Positions 24,884 to 32,975 are shown, numbered from the stretch's first letter. The stretch: 33,173 nt of DNA from an uncultured Prevotella sp. (GCA_900548585.1 URLI01000024.1:1-33173), one strand, 5' to 3'. Notes: generated from the sequence alone by a model not told the origin. Translations and numbers: made by a program.

Positions 24884-25342
24884 CATGCTTACACTTGAAT
24901 TATTCTCATTTCTTACATAACAACACTCTGTTAATTATAATGCAACCGTTTGAAAATGAGAAAATTAGATAACCATATATAACCAATGAATTTTGGTTAA
25001 ATGGCTGATTGTCCGTAACTTTACATTTTACAAGACTTAAAGTGAATGACATCAGAAGCACTCAACCAATATAAGGAAATCTGCATATATGCCATCAAAA
25101 GTTAAATGCCGTGTTAGGATGTCTTGCGCAAATGCCGCTTAATATTCCAAACCGAGTTCTGTTTCCGCGATGCCAGGCAATATAGCGGACCGCGCATTGC
25201 CAGACAAGACACAAGAACCATCCAGACTTCTCCCACAACGCGTCATTCGCGTCACATTATGTCGCGGAGGTGATGATGAATGGAAACAGCCTGCCGTATT
25301 ACATGGCTTCTTTCAAGGAACTCATTGCGAGCACATACATCG
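24884..25342. other. Gene-free segment at the right side of the island
   Basis: Nothing recognisable is encoded here. A short perfect dyad AACCAA/TTGGTT surrounds TGAATT near 24980. From about 25100 the base composition turns from AT-rich to the GC-richer chromosomal level, although the right repeat begins only at 25343, so the last 240 bp may be chromosomal-type DNA or gene debris. Short frames such as 25170-25478 run into the repeat and have no family resemblance. Confidence 0.4.
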
Positions 25343-25465
25343 CAAAATTAAATTTCGACAAGTGTCGGAGCGCAGCGAACCGAAAGTTAACAAGTCATAC
25401 CATCAAGGAACTATCTGTATGGCAGCGGAAAGTTGCTTGGCAATTATCTCAAGTTTTAACGAACT
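25343..25465. repeat. 123-bp direct repeat, right copy
   Basis: Same orientation as 19351-19473, offset 5992 bp, with three mismatches (T/A, C/T, T/C). It ends 73 bp before the -7 element of the mazG promoter. Homologous recombination between the copies would delete the entire restriction-modification locus and leave one copy between valS and mazG. Confidence 0.95.
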
Positions 25466-25512
25466 TCGTGGAATATAACACCTGTTTAAATTGAATAAAT
25501 TTCACCAGTGAT

Positions 25513-25545
25513 GTTGCTGTATGTCAGATTTATTTGTTACTTTTG
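25513..25545 (+). promoter_or_regulatory. Promoter for the mazG operon
   Basis: -33-like GTTG (25513-25516), 21-bp spacer, -7 TACTTTTG (25538-25545), then a 20-nt gap to the mazG ATG at 25565, which is preferred over the upstream reading from 25508. Confidence 0.65.
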
Positions 25546-25564
25546 CATCAAAATAGAAGGAGCA

Positions 25565-26395
25565 ATGCATACAAGGGAAGAAAAACTGGAAGCCTTCGGG
25601 AGACTGCTCGACGTGCTTGACAGGCTGCGGAAGGAATGTCCGTGGGACCGCAAGCAGACCAACGAGAGCCTGCGACCGAACACAATAGAGGAGACCTTCG
25701 AACTGTGCGACGCGCTGATGAAGGACGACGCAAAGGACATCTGCAAGGAACTGGGCGACGTGATAATGCACGTTATGTTCTACGCGAAAATCGGCGAGGA
25801 GCAGGGAAAGTTCGACATTGCAGACGTGTGCGAGAAGGAGGCCGACAAGCTGATTTTCCGTCACCCGCATGTATATGGCGAGGCGGAGTCGCTGAAACAC
25901 TCGCCGCTGATACACGCCGAGGCAGGCAAGGAACTTGACACGGGACAGGTGCTCGAGAACTGGGAGCAGATAAAACTGCGCGAGAAGGACGGCAACAAGA
26001 GCGTTCTCTCCGGAGTGCCAGACGCGCTGCCGTCGCTGATAAAGGCCTACCGCATACAGGACAAGGCGCGCAACGTGGGCTTCGACTGGCAAGACCGCCA
26101 GGACGTGTGGGACAAGGTGCGCGAGGAACTGGGAGAACTGGAGGAGGAACTGAAAAACGACGACGGGGACAAGGCGACGCGCGAGCTCGGCGACTTCCTG
26201 TTCTCGGTGATCAACGCCGCGCGGCTCTACCACCTGAACCCAGACAACGCGCTGGAGCACACCAACCGCAAGTTCATCAGGAGGTTCAACTATATCGAGG
26301 AACACTCGATAAAAGCAGGCAAGCCACTGACGGAAATGACCTTGGGGGAGATGGACAGACTATGGAACGAAGCAAAGGAAAAAGAATGTAAATGA
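25565..26395 (+). CDS. mazG: Nucleoside triphosphate pyrophosphohydrolase MazG
   Basis: 276 residues, the two-domain form. Hydrolyses (d)NTPs to monophosphate and pyrophosphate, removing aberrant nucleotides and lowering ppGpp-related stress. N-terminal domain: CPWDRKQTNESL, then the EE-x-x-E metal helix (IEETFEL, 42-46) and KELGDVIMHV (E62, D65). The second domain repeats the pattern: GFDWQDRQDVWDKVREELGEL and TRELGDFLFSVIN. The linker carries the conserved RHPHVYG. It begins just right of the island's direct repeat and is followed 1 bp later by a lipoprotein gene. Confidence 0.96.
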   Translation: MHTREEKLEAFGRLLDVLDRLRKECPWDRKQTNESLRPNTIEETFELCDALMKDDAKDICKELGDVIMHVMFYAKIGEEQGKFDIADVCEKEADKLIFRHPHVYGEAESLKHSPLIHAEAGKELDTGQVLENWEQIKLREKDGNKSVLSGVPDALPSLIKAYRIQDKARNVGFDWQDRQDVWDKVREELGELEEELKNDDGDKATRELGDFLFSVINAARLYHLNPDNALEHTNRKFIRRFNYIEEHSIKAGKPLTEMTLGEMDRLWNEAKEKECK

Positions 26396-26396
26396 T

Positions 26397-26957
26397 ATGA
26401 GGAAACTATTTTTTTTATGTGTCTCTGCCATTGCCGCAGCCGTGATTGCCGGTTGCAGCGGGGGCAAGACAAAGGATGCCGGAGGCAGCGACTCTCTACG
26501 GACTGACAGCACAGCCGAGCAGGACAGCTCCCTGTACGGACGGTGTGGGGATGGCTGCGCCATGAACACGCTGCAACTCATAACCGACAATGGCGACACG
26601 CTATACCTCGGCTATGACCCGGACGCGGACATGTCGCCAGTGCGCGGGGGAATCGCCGTGGGCGACAGGGTGGCGGTGACGCTCGGCAATGACGAATATG
26701 GCGAAAAAATCGCCGCGAGCGTGATAAACCTTACCACACTGCTCGGCAAATGGCAGAGCCTCGAACGTGCGTTTGAGATCAAGGAAGGAGGGGTGGTAAA
26801 GACTACCGTAAACGAACAGAAGCCTTACACCTCGTGGAAAATCGTCAACGGCAAACTTGTACTGAGCGCCGACACGTTCAGCATATACGAACTGGGCGCC
26901 GACTCGCTGTATCTCGAGAACAAAGTGGGCATATTCGCCTACAAGAGAGTGAAATAG
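26397..26957 (+). CDS. Lipocalin-like lipoprotein
   Basis: 186 residues. Lipoprotein signal MRKLFFLCVSAIAAAVIAG with lipobox Cys20, then a polar Ser/Asp linker. The mature domain starts with a small beta region (TLQLITDNGDTLYLGYDPDAD, VAVTLGND). It then has LLGKWQSLERAFEIKEGGVV followed by SWKIVNGKLVLS and DSLYLENKVGIFAYKRVK, the G-x-W start and strand pattern of lipocalin-like domains common in Bacteroidetes lipoproteins. Ligand unknown. It starts 1 bp after the mazG stop and ends 9 bp before rnz, so it is embedded in a housekeeping operon. Confidence 0.75.
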   Translation: MRKLFFLCVSAIAAAVIAGCSGGKTKDAGGSDSLRTDSTAEQDSSLYGRCGDGCAMNTLQLITDNGDTLYLGYDPDADMSPVRGGIAVGDRVAVTLGNDEYGEKIAASVINLTTLLGKWQSLERAFEIKEGGVVKTTVNEQKPYTSWKIVNGKLVLSADTFSIYELGADSLYLENKVGIFAYKRVK

Positions 26958-26966
26958 CATGACGCC

Positions 26967-27881
26967 ATGACTCCTTTCAGAGTATCCATTCTCGGGTGCG
27001 GGAGCGCGCTACCCACTCTGCGGCACTGTGCCTCGTCGCAAGTCGTGGAACTGCGCGACAAGAAATTCATGGTTGACTGCGGCGAGGGAACGCAGATGCA
27101 GCTGCGCCGCGCAAGGATTGGCTTCAACAGCATAAGGGCGGTGTTCATATCGCACATACACGGCGACCACTGCTTCGGACTGATTGGGATGATAAGCACA
27201 TTCGGCCTGCAGGGACGCACCGCGCCGCTGCAAATATATGCCCCCAAGGAACTCGGTGAAGTGCTTGACACACAACTGCGGCTGTTCTGCGCGCACCTTG
27301 ACTATGAGGTGACTTTCCATGCCGTCGACCCGTCGGCACAGAATGTGGTGTATGAGGACAACAGCCTGCAGGTGGAGACCATACCACTGCAACACCGTAT
27401 GCCGTGCTGCGGCTACATCTTCCGCGAGAAGCCAACGCTGCCGCATATACGACGCGACATGATCGACTACCTGAAAATCCCTGTAAGCCAGATAAGCAAC
27501 ATCAAGTCGGGAGCCGACTGGGTGCGCGAAGACGGGACTGTCGTGCCAAACAAGCGTCTCGTGTCGCCGGCAGACAGGCCGCGGGCATACGCCTACTGCT
27601 CCGACACGCGCTACGTCCCCACGCTGCACGAACGCATGGAAGGCATAGACACGCTTTACCACGAGAGCACATACGGGGACGACGACGCGCAGTTGGCGGA
27701 GAAATTCTGCCACAGCACTGCGAGGCAAGCCGCACTCGTGGCGCGCGCCGCCGGGGTGCGACGGCTGCTGCTTGGGCATTACAGCTCGAGGTATGATGAC
27801 GAGAGCATTCTGCTACGACAGGCAAGGGAGGTGTTCCCCGAAAGTTACCTGACGAATGAAAAAGACATTTTCGATATATAA
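26967..27881 (+). CDS. rnz: Ribonuclease Z
   Basis: 304 residues, metallo-beta-lactamase-fold endonuclease that matures the 3' ends of tRNA precursors. The zinc motif HIHGDH is at 63-68 (FISHIHGDHCFGL), preceded by VDCGEGTQMQLRRARI; later ligands lie in the HRMPCCGY, YCSDTRY and HESTY segments, with GHYSSRY near the C-terminus. Length is normal. It is the third gene of the mazG run. A 7-bp dyad (TCGATAT / ATATCGA, 27871-27888) overlaps its stop codon. Confidence 0.95.
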   Translation: MTPFRVSILGCGSALPTLRHCASSQVVELRDKKFMVDCGEGTQMQLRRARIGFNSIRAVFISHIHGDHCFGLIGMISTFGLQGRTAPLQIYAPKELGEVLDTQLRLFCAHLDYEVTFHAVDPSAQNVVYEDNSLQVETIPLQHRMPCCGYIFREKPTLPHIRRDMIDYLKIPVSQISNIKSGADWVREDGTVVPNKRLVSPADRPRAYAYCSDTRYVPTLHERMEGIDTLYHESTYGDDDAQLAEKFCHSTARQAALVARAAGVRRLLLGHYSSRYDDESILLRQAREVFPESYLTNEKDIFDI

Positions 27882-27894
27882 ATATCGACAAAAA

Positions 27895-27926
27895 TTTGCA
27901 TGTCTCAAAGAAAAGCACTATATTTG
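27895..27926 (+). promoter_or_regulatory. Strong Bacteroidetes promoter before the CTD-like gene
   Basis: -33 TTTG (27895-27898), exact 20-bp spacer, -7 TATATTTG (27919-27926). Start codon at 27953, leader about 20 nt. A TCGATAT/ATATCGA dyad lies just upstream (27871-27888). Confidence 0.8.
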
Positions 27927-27952
27927 CAACGGTTAATCAACATGATGCGCGT

Positions 27953-28261
27953 ATGATAAAGAATATACTGATATTCTCAATGGCCTCGATACTTATTTCT
28001 GCAATTCCAGTAATGAGTCATGCCGAGACCGCGATAGAGATTATAGACAATGACTATCAGAGTGTTACGATCTCCGTACAGGAGTCTGTGCTGCACGTCA
28101 CTGGCGCCAACGGGCAGGTTCTCCAGATATATAATGTTGCCGGAGTGATGGTCAAGAGCATAAAGGTGGAAGGAAACGACAGACGCTATGAGCTGAACCT
28201 GAGCAAAGGGTGCTACATAGTAAAAGTAGGCAAGACGGTAAGGAAAATATCAATAAAATAA
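27953..28261 (+). CDS. Small secreted protein with a type IX sorting-domain-like fold
   Basis: 102 residues: signal peptide MIKNILIFSMASILISAIPV with cleavage near SHAE, then about 75 residues that look like a type IX C-terminal sorting domain on its own. The hallmark features are VLHVTGANGQVLQIYNVAGV, a second strand MVKSIKVEGND, and the terminal NLSKGCYIVKVGKTVRKISI (L-x-x-G-x-Y-I-V-K-V-G-x-x-x-x-K). Normally such a domain follows a cargo domain; here there is none. It may be a truncated cargo gene or a real small CTD protein. The next frame follows immediately in the same phase after the TAA. Confidence 0.7.
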   Translation: MIKNILIFSMASILISAIPVMSHAETAIEIIDNDYQSVTISVQESVLHVTGANGQVLQIYNVAGVMVKSIKVEGNDRRYELNLSKGCYIVKVGKTVRKISIK

Positions 28262-28294
28262 CACTGCCAGACTAAATTAAACCAACCAACGGGT

Positions 28295-29830
28295 TTGCAA
28301 AAGCAGATTTTCGTCTGCTTCATTGTGCTTTTGGCACTGCTGTCATGCACAGATGGAGACAGACAGCCATACCAGGACATAACGCCCGAGGCACTCTCCA
28401 TGATGAAAGTGCCTGAATATGAGCTCAACAATGAAAAGATACGCGGGCAGATAATACGGCTGACAAAGAGCGAGACATCCTCTTCGGCCGCCGTGAGGTT
28501 TGTGCGCGGATACTATTCCGGCGGCAACCAATTCATCTGGATAGACCGCCACGGCATAAACCCACGCGCAGACACGCTGCTGTCTTTCATTTCACGGGTA
28601 GGGGAAATGGGGTTCAGGAAAGAAATATTCAGGGTCGCGCAGATTGAGGAAGACCTTCGGCGCGTGCGGCAACTCGATTTCGACAAGCCGGCGAACACGG
28701 TAAACAAAGTGTTCGCAAGACTGGAATATAACCTGTCGCGGGCATTCATGAGATATTCAGCAGGACAGAAATTCGGTTTCGTTAACCCCTCGGTGATACT
28801 CAACCGCGAGCCGGAAGACGACAGCGAAGGGGCGCGGATGGTGTACAAGCACCAGTTTGATATAAGAATCGAACACCCGACGGAATCATTCTACAACAAC
28901 GCCATCGCCACGGCAGGAGGCGGAAACCTCGGGGAATTCCTGCGCGGGGTGCAGCCGAAACGCAAACTATACAAGCAGCTCCAGGAGCATCTCAACAGTG
29001 GAAACCTGTCAGAAAGCGAGTGGCTCGCAACGCTGTGCAACATGGAAAGGTGCAGATGGAGGGAGAAAATGACGGAGGAAGACTGCGGCAAATATGTATT
29101 CGTTAACATTCCGTCGTTCGTGCTGAATGCCGTGGACGGCGACAGTACACTGACGATGAGGATGTGCTGTGGGGCTAACAAGACAAAAACACCATTGCTG
29201 ACGAGCGAGATAATAAGGATCGATCTCAACCCGATGTGGAACGTACCCCATTCGATTGCAAAGAACATAGCCGGAAGCATCGGGTATATGGAGCGCAACA
29301 ACATGTTCATCTACGACGTGAAGAAAGGCGTGCTGCCCGCAAGCGAGGCATCGCGCGAACTGATACTGGACGGAAAGCAGCGCATCGTGCAGGAGGGCGG
29401 GAACGGCAATGCGCTCGGACGCATAATCTTCAGGTTCAACAACAATTTCTCCGTATATCTGCACCACACCTCAACCCCGTGGGCTTTCCAAAGCGCAAAC
29501 CGCGCCATATCACATGGCTGCGTGAGGGTTGAGAAACCATACGAGCTTGCCGTGTTCCTTATGAAAGACAAGGACATGGACCTCGCACGGAAGATAAGAT
29601 ACTCGATGACATACGAGGTGAGGAAAGACAGCGAGGGGAATGTCATCGGTCCAAAAATAAAAAAGGACAGCATAGTGAGGAACGTGAAGGTAACGCCGCA
29701 CGTCCCGGTGTTCATCACATACTACACCATTTATCCCGACAAGAACGGCAACATGGTCAAATTCCGCGACGTATATGGATACGACAAGCGCATCATCAAA
29801 CAACTGAAGCAATTCGCCACGCGCAGATAA
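28295..29830 (+). CDS. L,D-transpeptidase lipoprotein (YcbB/LdtD-like)
   Basis: 511 residues with a TTG start; there is no ATG between the previous in-frame stop (28259-28261) and the signal sequence MQKQIFVCFIVLLALLSC. It forms 3-3 or related cross-links in peptidoglycan. A long N-terminal helical scaffold region (about 30-280) precedes the YkuD catalytic domain, with the active-site motif SHGCVRVEKP and nucleophile Cys409. The upstream VFVNIPSFVLNAVDGD and NRAI strands are typical of LdtD-type enzymes. A 7-bp hairpin (28301-28320) begins directly after the start codon. It may share the promoter at 27895. Confidence 0.88.
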   Translation: MQKQIFVCFIVLLALLSCTDGDRQPYQDITPEALSMMKVPEYELNNEKIRGQIIRLTKSETSSSAAVRFVRGYYSGGNQFIWIDRHGINPRADTLLSFISRVGEMGFRKEIFRVAQIEEDLRRVRQLDFDKPANTVNKVFARLEYNLSRAFMRYSAGQKFGFVNPSVILNREPEDDSEGARMVYKHQFDIRIEHPTESFYNNAIATAGGGNLGEFLRGVQPKRKLYKQLQEHLNSGNLSESEWLATLCNMERCRWREKMTEEDCGKYVFVNIPSFVLNAVDGDSTLTMRMCCGANKTKTPLLTSEIIRIDLNPMWNVPHSIAKNIAGSIGYMERNNMFIYDVKKGVLPASEASRELILDGKQRIVQEGGNGNALGRIIFRFNNNFSVYLHHTSTPWAFQSANRAISHGCVRVEKPYELAVFLMKDKDMDLARKIRYSMTYEVRKDSEGNVIGPKIKKDSIVRNVKVTPHVPVFITYYTIYPDKNGNMVKFRDVYGYDKRIIKQLKQFATRR

Positions 29831-29843
29831 AAACGGACGGGAG

Positions 29844-30404
29844 ATGACGAAGGAAGAAAGTTACCTTATCTCGCAGTTGGCCGACAAGAACACGCGTAGA
29901 GAGGCATTTGCAAAGGTGGTGAGGCTGTACGGCGAGCGCATCTACTGGCAGATAAGGCGCATAGTGCTCACACACGAGGATGCCGACGACGTTCTCCAGA
30001 ACACATTTATGAAAGCGTGGGCGGCGCTCGACAACTTCAAAGGCACGTCAAAAATATCGACGTGGCTCCACCGGATAGCAATAAACGAATCGCTCGACCA
30101 TGTCAGACGCTCAAGAAACAAGATAAGCACCGACACCTGCGTTCCCGTGGCCAGCCGGCTCATGGCAGACGAGTATTTCGACGGCGACGCCGCAGAGGCA
30201 TTGCTGCAGGAGGCCGTCGCCATGCTGCCCGACGTGCAGCGCACTGTGTTCACGATGCGGTATTATGAAGAAATGAAATACAGCGACATAAGCGAAGTCC
30301 TCGGGACATCCGAGGGAGCACTGAAAGCATCATACCACATTGCCGTAAAGAAAATATCAAAATACGTATTAAACCATGGCAACAAACTGCCGTCTAAAGA
30401 CTAA
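29844..30404 (+). CDS. ECF-type RNA polymerase sigma factor
   Basis: 186 residues. Sigma region 2 is about 22-95: LYGERIYWQIRRIVLTHEDADDVLQNTFMKAW, with the D-A-D-D-V-L-Q motif, then FKGTSKISTWLHRIAINESLDHVRR. Region 4 is about 120-178: MLPDVQRTVFTMRYYEEMKYSDISEVLGTSEGALKASY. No region 3 or 1.1, as expected for ECF factors. It starts 13 bp after the L,D-transpeptidase and heads a probable sigma/anti-sigma/periplasmic sensor set. Its promoter targets are not visible. Confidence 0.93.
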   Translation: MTKEESYLISQLADKNTRREAFAKVVRLYGERIYWQIRRIVLTHEDADDVLQNTFMKAWAALDNFKGTSKISTWLHRIAINESLDHVRRSRNKISTDTCVPVASRLMADEYFDGDAAEALLQEAVAMLPDVQRTVFTMRYYEEMKYSDISEVLGTSEGALKASYHIAVKKISKYVLNHGNKLPSKD

Positions 30405-30418
30405 AAGAGAGAAAATCA

Positions 30419-30784
30419 ATGGCAGTGGAAAACAACATCGCAACTAATTCCGGCAGAGAAAACCATTTCAGAGTTCCAGACGGTTATTTCGCATCGATAG
30501 AGAAGCAGGTTATGGACGGCCTGCCAGACTGCAACAAGCCATTGCAGGATGGCAAGGTGAAGCGTCTTCGCCTGTGGAGACGCATAGGCGGGTATGCCGC
30601 AGCGGCATGTTTCGCCGGGCTGCTGGCTGGCTACGTGATCCATCACAAAGCAGACCCGGCAGCGGCGACACAAACTGACGATGCCGGCATAGCCGTGACC
30701 GATGACGAATACTACATGGACATGGCCGTTGACGACATTATGATGGACGATGACGACCTGTACTCATATATCGCGAACGAATAA
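30419..30784 (+). CDS. Probable membrane anti-sigma factor
   Basis: 121 residues. N-terminal cytoplasmic segment with FRVPDGYFASIEKQVMDGL, a motif common at the start of Bacteroidetes sigma-linked membrane proteins. A single transmembrane helix follows (about 58-78, GGYAAAACFAGLLAGYVIHH), then a short, strikingly acidic periplasmic tail (DDEYYMDMAVDDIMMDDDDL). The gene starts 14 bp after the sigma factor. The anti-sigma role is inferred from topology and position; there is no classical zinc-binding anti-sigma motif. Confidence 0.62.
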   Translation: MAVENNIATNSGRENHFRVPDGYFASIEKQVMDGLPDCNKPLQDGKVKRLRLWRRIGGYAAAACFAGLLAGYVIHHKADPAAATQTDDAGIAVTDDEYYMDMAVDDIMMDDDDLYSYIANE

Positions 30785-30803
30785 AAAGACACAAAAACAG
30801 GAA

Positions 30804-31244
30804 ATGAAGCAACAACTCATCATATCCTTACTGCTGCTCATGTCTTTTTTGCCGCTGAATGCTCAGCGGCATAATGGCGGAAAGAATTTCGACCCAGCAA
30901 GGTACAAGGCCGAAATGGAGCAGTTCATCGTACGCGAAGCATGTCTCACGCCGCAGGAGGCATCTGTGTTCTTCCCAATTTTCGATGAGATGAAACGCAA
31001 GGAAAGGACGTTGCGCAACCACATCTCGGCACTTCGCAGGGTGAAGCCCGCGACCGAGCAGGGCTGCGCGGAGGCGGTGAGGAAGCGTGACGTGCTCGAA
31101 ATACAGATAAAGGAACTTCAGCAGCAGTATCACAACCGCATGTTGAAAGTGCTGCCTGCAAGCAAGGTGTATGATGCACTGAGGGCGCAGCACCGCTTCA
31201 ACCGCCGCATGTTCAGGAAGGGGATATGCGGCCAACGTAAGTAG
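30804..31244 (+). CDS. Spy/CpxP-like periplasmic protein
   Basis: 146 residues starting at MKQQLIISLLLLMS, with a signal peptide cleaved near NAQR. The mature protein is all helical and basic: EMEQFIVREACLTPQEASVFFPIFDEM contains an LTPQE motif like the LTxxQ of Spy/CpxP, and long charged helices follow (IQIKELQQQYHNRMLKVLP). Such proteins act as periplasmic chaperones or stress sensors. It lies 19 bp after the putative anti-sigma gene, suggesting a feedback unit. The upstream ATG at 30750 overlaps the previous gene and gives no signal peptide. Confidence 0.75.
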   Translation: MKQQLIISLLLLMSFLPLNAQRHNGGKNFDPARYKAEMEQFIVREACLTPQEASVFFPIFDEMKRKERTLRNHISALRRVKPATEQGCAEAVRKRDVLEIQIKELQQQYHNRMLKVLPASKVYDALRAQHRFNRRMFRKGICGQRK

Positions 31245-31274
31245 ATGAGGCGATGAGCAATCGCAGGACATGGC

Positions 31275-32552
31275 CTAATCCCTGAACCTTTCTCCCCAGC
31301 ACTTAAGCATTCTCTGGTATTGTTTTTCCTCCATAGGTGAGTGCTGTGCGTGCCACAGGCGCTCGCCGCGCAGTTCATCGGGCAGGAATTGCTGCTCGAC
31401 GAAATTGTCTGGATAGTCGTGTGCATACTTGTACCCGTCGGCGTAACCCAGTTCCGCCATCAGTTTCGTCGGCGCATTGCGCAGGTGGAGCGGCACGGGC
31501 AGGTTTCCCGTCTCCCTCACCACCTCCAAGGCACGCCCTATTCCCAAATACGAAGAGTTGCTCTTCGGCGATGTCGCGAGATACACGGCACACTCGGCAA
31601 GCGGTATGCGCCCCTCCGGCCAGCCAATCTTCATCACCGCATCGAAGGCAGCGTTGGCAAGCAGCAGGGCGTTTGGGTTGGCAAGCCCTATGTCCTCGGC
31701 GGCGCTTATCACCATGCGGCGCGCAACGAACTGCGGGTCCTCGCCGCCCTCTATCATACGCGCCATCCAGTAGAGCGCGGCGTCGGGGTCGCTTCCGCGA
31801 ATGCTTTTTATGAAAGCTGACACGATGTCGTAGTGCATCTCGCCCTCCTTGTCGTATGCGAGGGGGTTCTGCTGCAGGCGGTCAGCCACCACCTCATCGG
31901 TGACAACGACATCCTCACCCTCCGGCGACGCCTCCACCACGAGTTCGAGTATGTTGAGCAACTTGCGAGCGTCACCGCCGCTGTAGCGCATCATCGCCGC
32001 CGTCTCGCGCAGCTCTATGCGGCGTTTCCTCATCTCCACATCGTTCTCCACGGCCCGCATCAGCAGTTGCGTCATGTCGTCCTTGCCGAGAGGCTTGAGG
32101 ACGTAAAGCTGGCAGCGCGAAAGCAGAGGCCGTATCACCTCGAACGACGGGTTCTCCGTCGTCGCGCCGATGAGCGTCACCACGCCCTTCTCCACCGCCC
32201 CGAGCAGCGAGTCCTGCTGGCTCTTGCTGAAACGGTGTATCTCGTCGATGAACAATATCGGGCTCACGGTGTTGAAAAATCGCTCCTGCCTTGCCTTCCC
32301 TATCACCTCACGCACGTCCTTCACGCCGCTCGTCACGGCACTCAGTGTGTGGAAAGGCGTCTTCAGCATTTTGGCTATTATCTGCGCGAGGGTTGTCTTC
32401 CCCACCCCCGGCGGCCCCCACAATATGAACGATGATATTCGCCCCGCGTCTATCATCCGACGCAGGACAGCACCCTCGCCCACCAGATGTCTCTGCCCGA
32501 TGAACTCACCGAGCGTGCGCGGCCGCATTCTTTCTGCCAAAGGTTCTGCCAT
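31275..32552 (-). CDS. rarA: Replication-associated recombination protein A (RarA/MgsA)
   Basis: 425 residues, AAA+ ATPase that acts at stalled replication forks. Walker A GPPGVGKTT is about 45-53 (FILWGPPGVGKTTLAQI), Walker B LFIDEIHRF and sensor GATTENPSF follow, with the arginine-finger region and the RarA-specific C-terminal tetramerisation helices (IKSIRGSDPDAALYWMARMI, LATSPKSNSSYLGIGRAL). The ATG at 32552 is chosen because it keeps the conserved N-terminus PLAERMRP; the longer frame to 32762 runs through the 22-bp array and is not coding. The -7 element is only about 10 bp upstream, implying a very short leader. Confidence 0.96.
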   Translation of the reverse strand: MAEPLAERMRPRTLGEFIGQRHLVGEGAVLRRMIDAGRISSFILWGPPGVGKTTLAQIIAKMLKTPFHTLSAVTSGVKDVREVIGKARQERFFNTVSPILFIDEIHRFSKSQQDSLLGAVEKGVVTLIGATTENPSFEVIRPLLSRCQLYVLKPLGKDDMTQLLMRAVENDVEMRKRRIELRETAAMMRYSGGDARKLLNILELVVEASPEGEDVVVTDEVVADRLQQNPLAYDKEGEMHYDIVSAFIKSIRGSDPDAALYWMARMIEGGEDPQFVARRMVISAAEDIGLANPNALLLANAAFDAVMKIGWPEGRIPLAECAVYLATSPKSNSSYLGIGRALEVVRETGNLPVPLHLRNAPTKLMAELGYADGYKYAHDYPDNFVEQQFLPDELRGERLWHAQHSPMEEKQYQRMLKCWGERFRD

Positions 32553-32561
32553 ATACAGATG

Positions 32562-32569
32562 CAAAATTA
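32562..32569 (-). promoter_or_regulatory. -7 element for rarA
   Basis: Minus-strand TAATTTTG matches TAnnTTTG. Placement next to the start codon would give a leader of only about 5 nt, so either the message is nearly leaderless or another promoter is used. Confidence 0.45.
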
Positions 32570-32737
32570 GGAAATAAAAATGAGAAAAAGAAACGGCACG
32601 GACGTTTTTTACGTTTTGCGCCCCCTGTTTCCCGAAATTGAAACGATTGGCGCGTCGCGCGCATCGCCTCACCATCGCCGCACATATAACCTGCATCCGA
32701 CAGCAAAGCGTTTTCCACTTGAGTGCGGACGGTAAAG

Positions 32738-32847
32738 CAAATACGCCGGATTTGTGAGGCAAACACGCCGTAATTACATTGCAAACACGCCGTAATTACA
32801 TTGCAAATACGCCGAGTTTGGTGAGCAAATACGCCGAATTTGCTTTC
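32738..32847. repeat. 22-bp tandem array 2 (five units)
   Basis: Five 22-bp units start at 32738, 32760, 32782, 32804 and 32826. Consensus CAAAYACGCCGNRTTTG plus 5 variable bases; units 2 and 3 are identical. Units 1 and 5 are clean dyads (CAAAT and ATTTG arms around a CGCCG core). It lies in the gene-free region upstream of rarA (32553 to about 33045). Compared with array 1 the core is CGCCG instead of CGGCG. Confidence 0.88.
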
Positions 32848-32854
32848 CTGTAAG

Positions 32855-32916
32855 GCACAACAGGGAAGTGCCCCCGTGTTGAAACACGCGTTTCCCACCT
32901 ACCGCACAACAGGGAA
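32855..32916. repeat. Pair of 13-bp direct repeats beside array 2
   Basis: GCACAACAGGGAA occurs at 32855-32867 and 32904-32916 (49-bp period). Between them is a small hairpin CGTGT/ACACG. Part of the same repeat-rich intergenic segment. Confidence 0.7.
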
Positions 32917-32975
32917 ACAGCATGGTTTTCACGCCACGGCTGTAAGTTCCAAAACGAAGTGCAATAAAAGAGTAC

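Noticed and set aside
32553..32762. N-terminal extension of rarA through the 22-bp array
   Set aside because: The encoded residues are repeat translation; the family N-terminus begins at 32552 and a -7 element lies in between.
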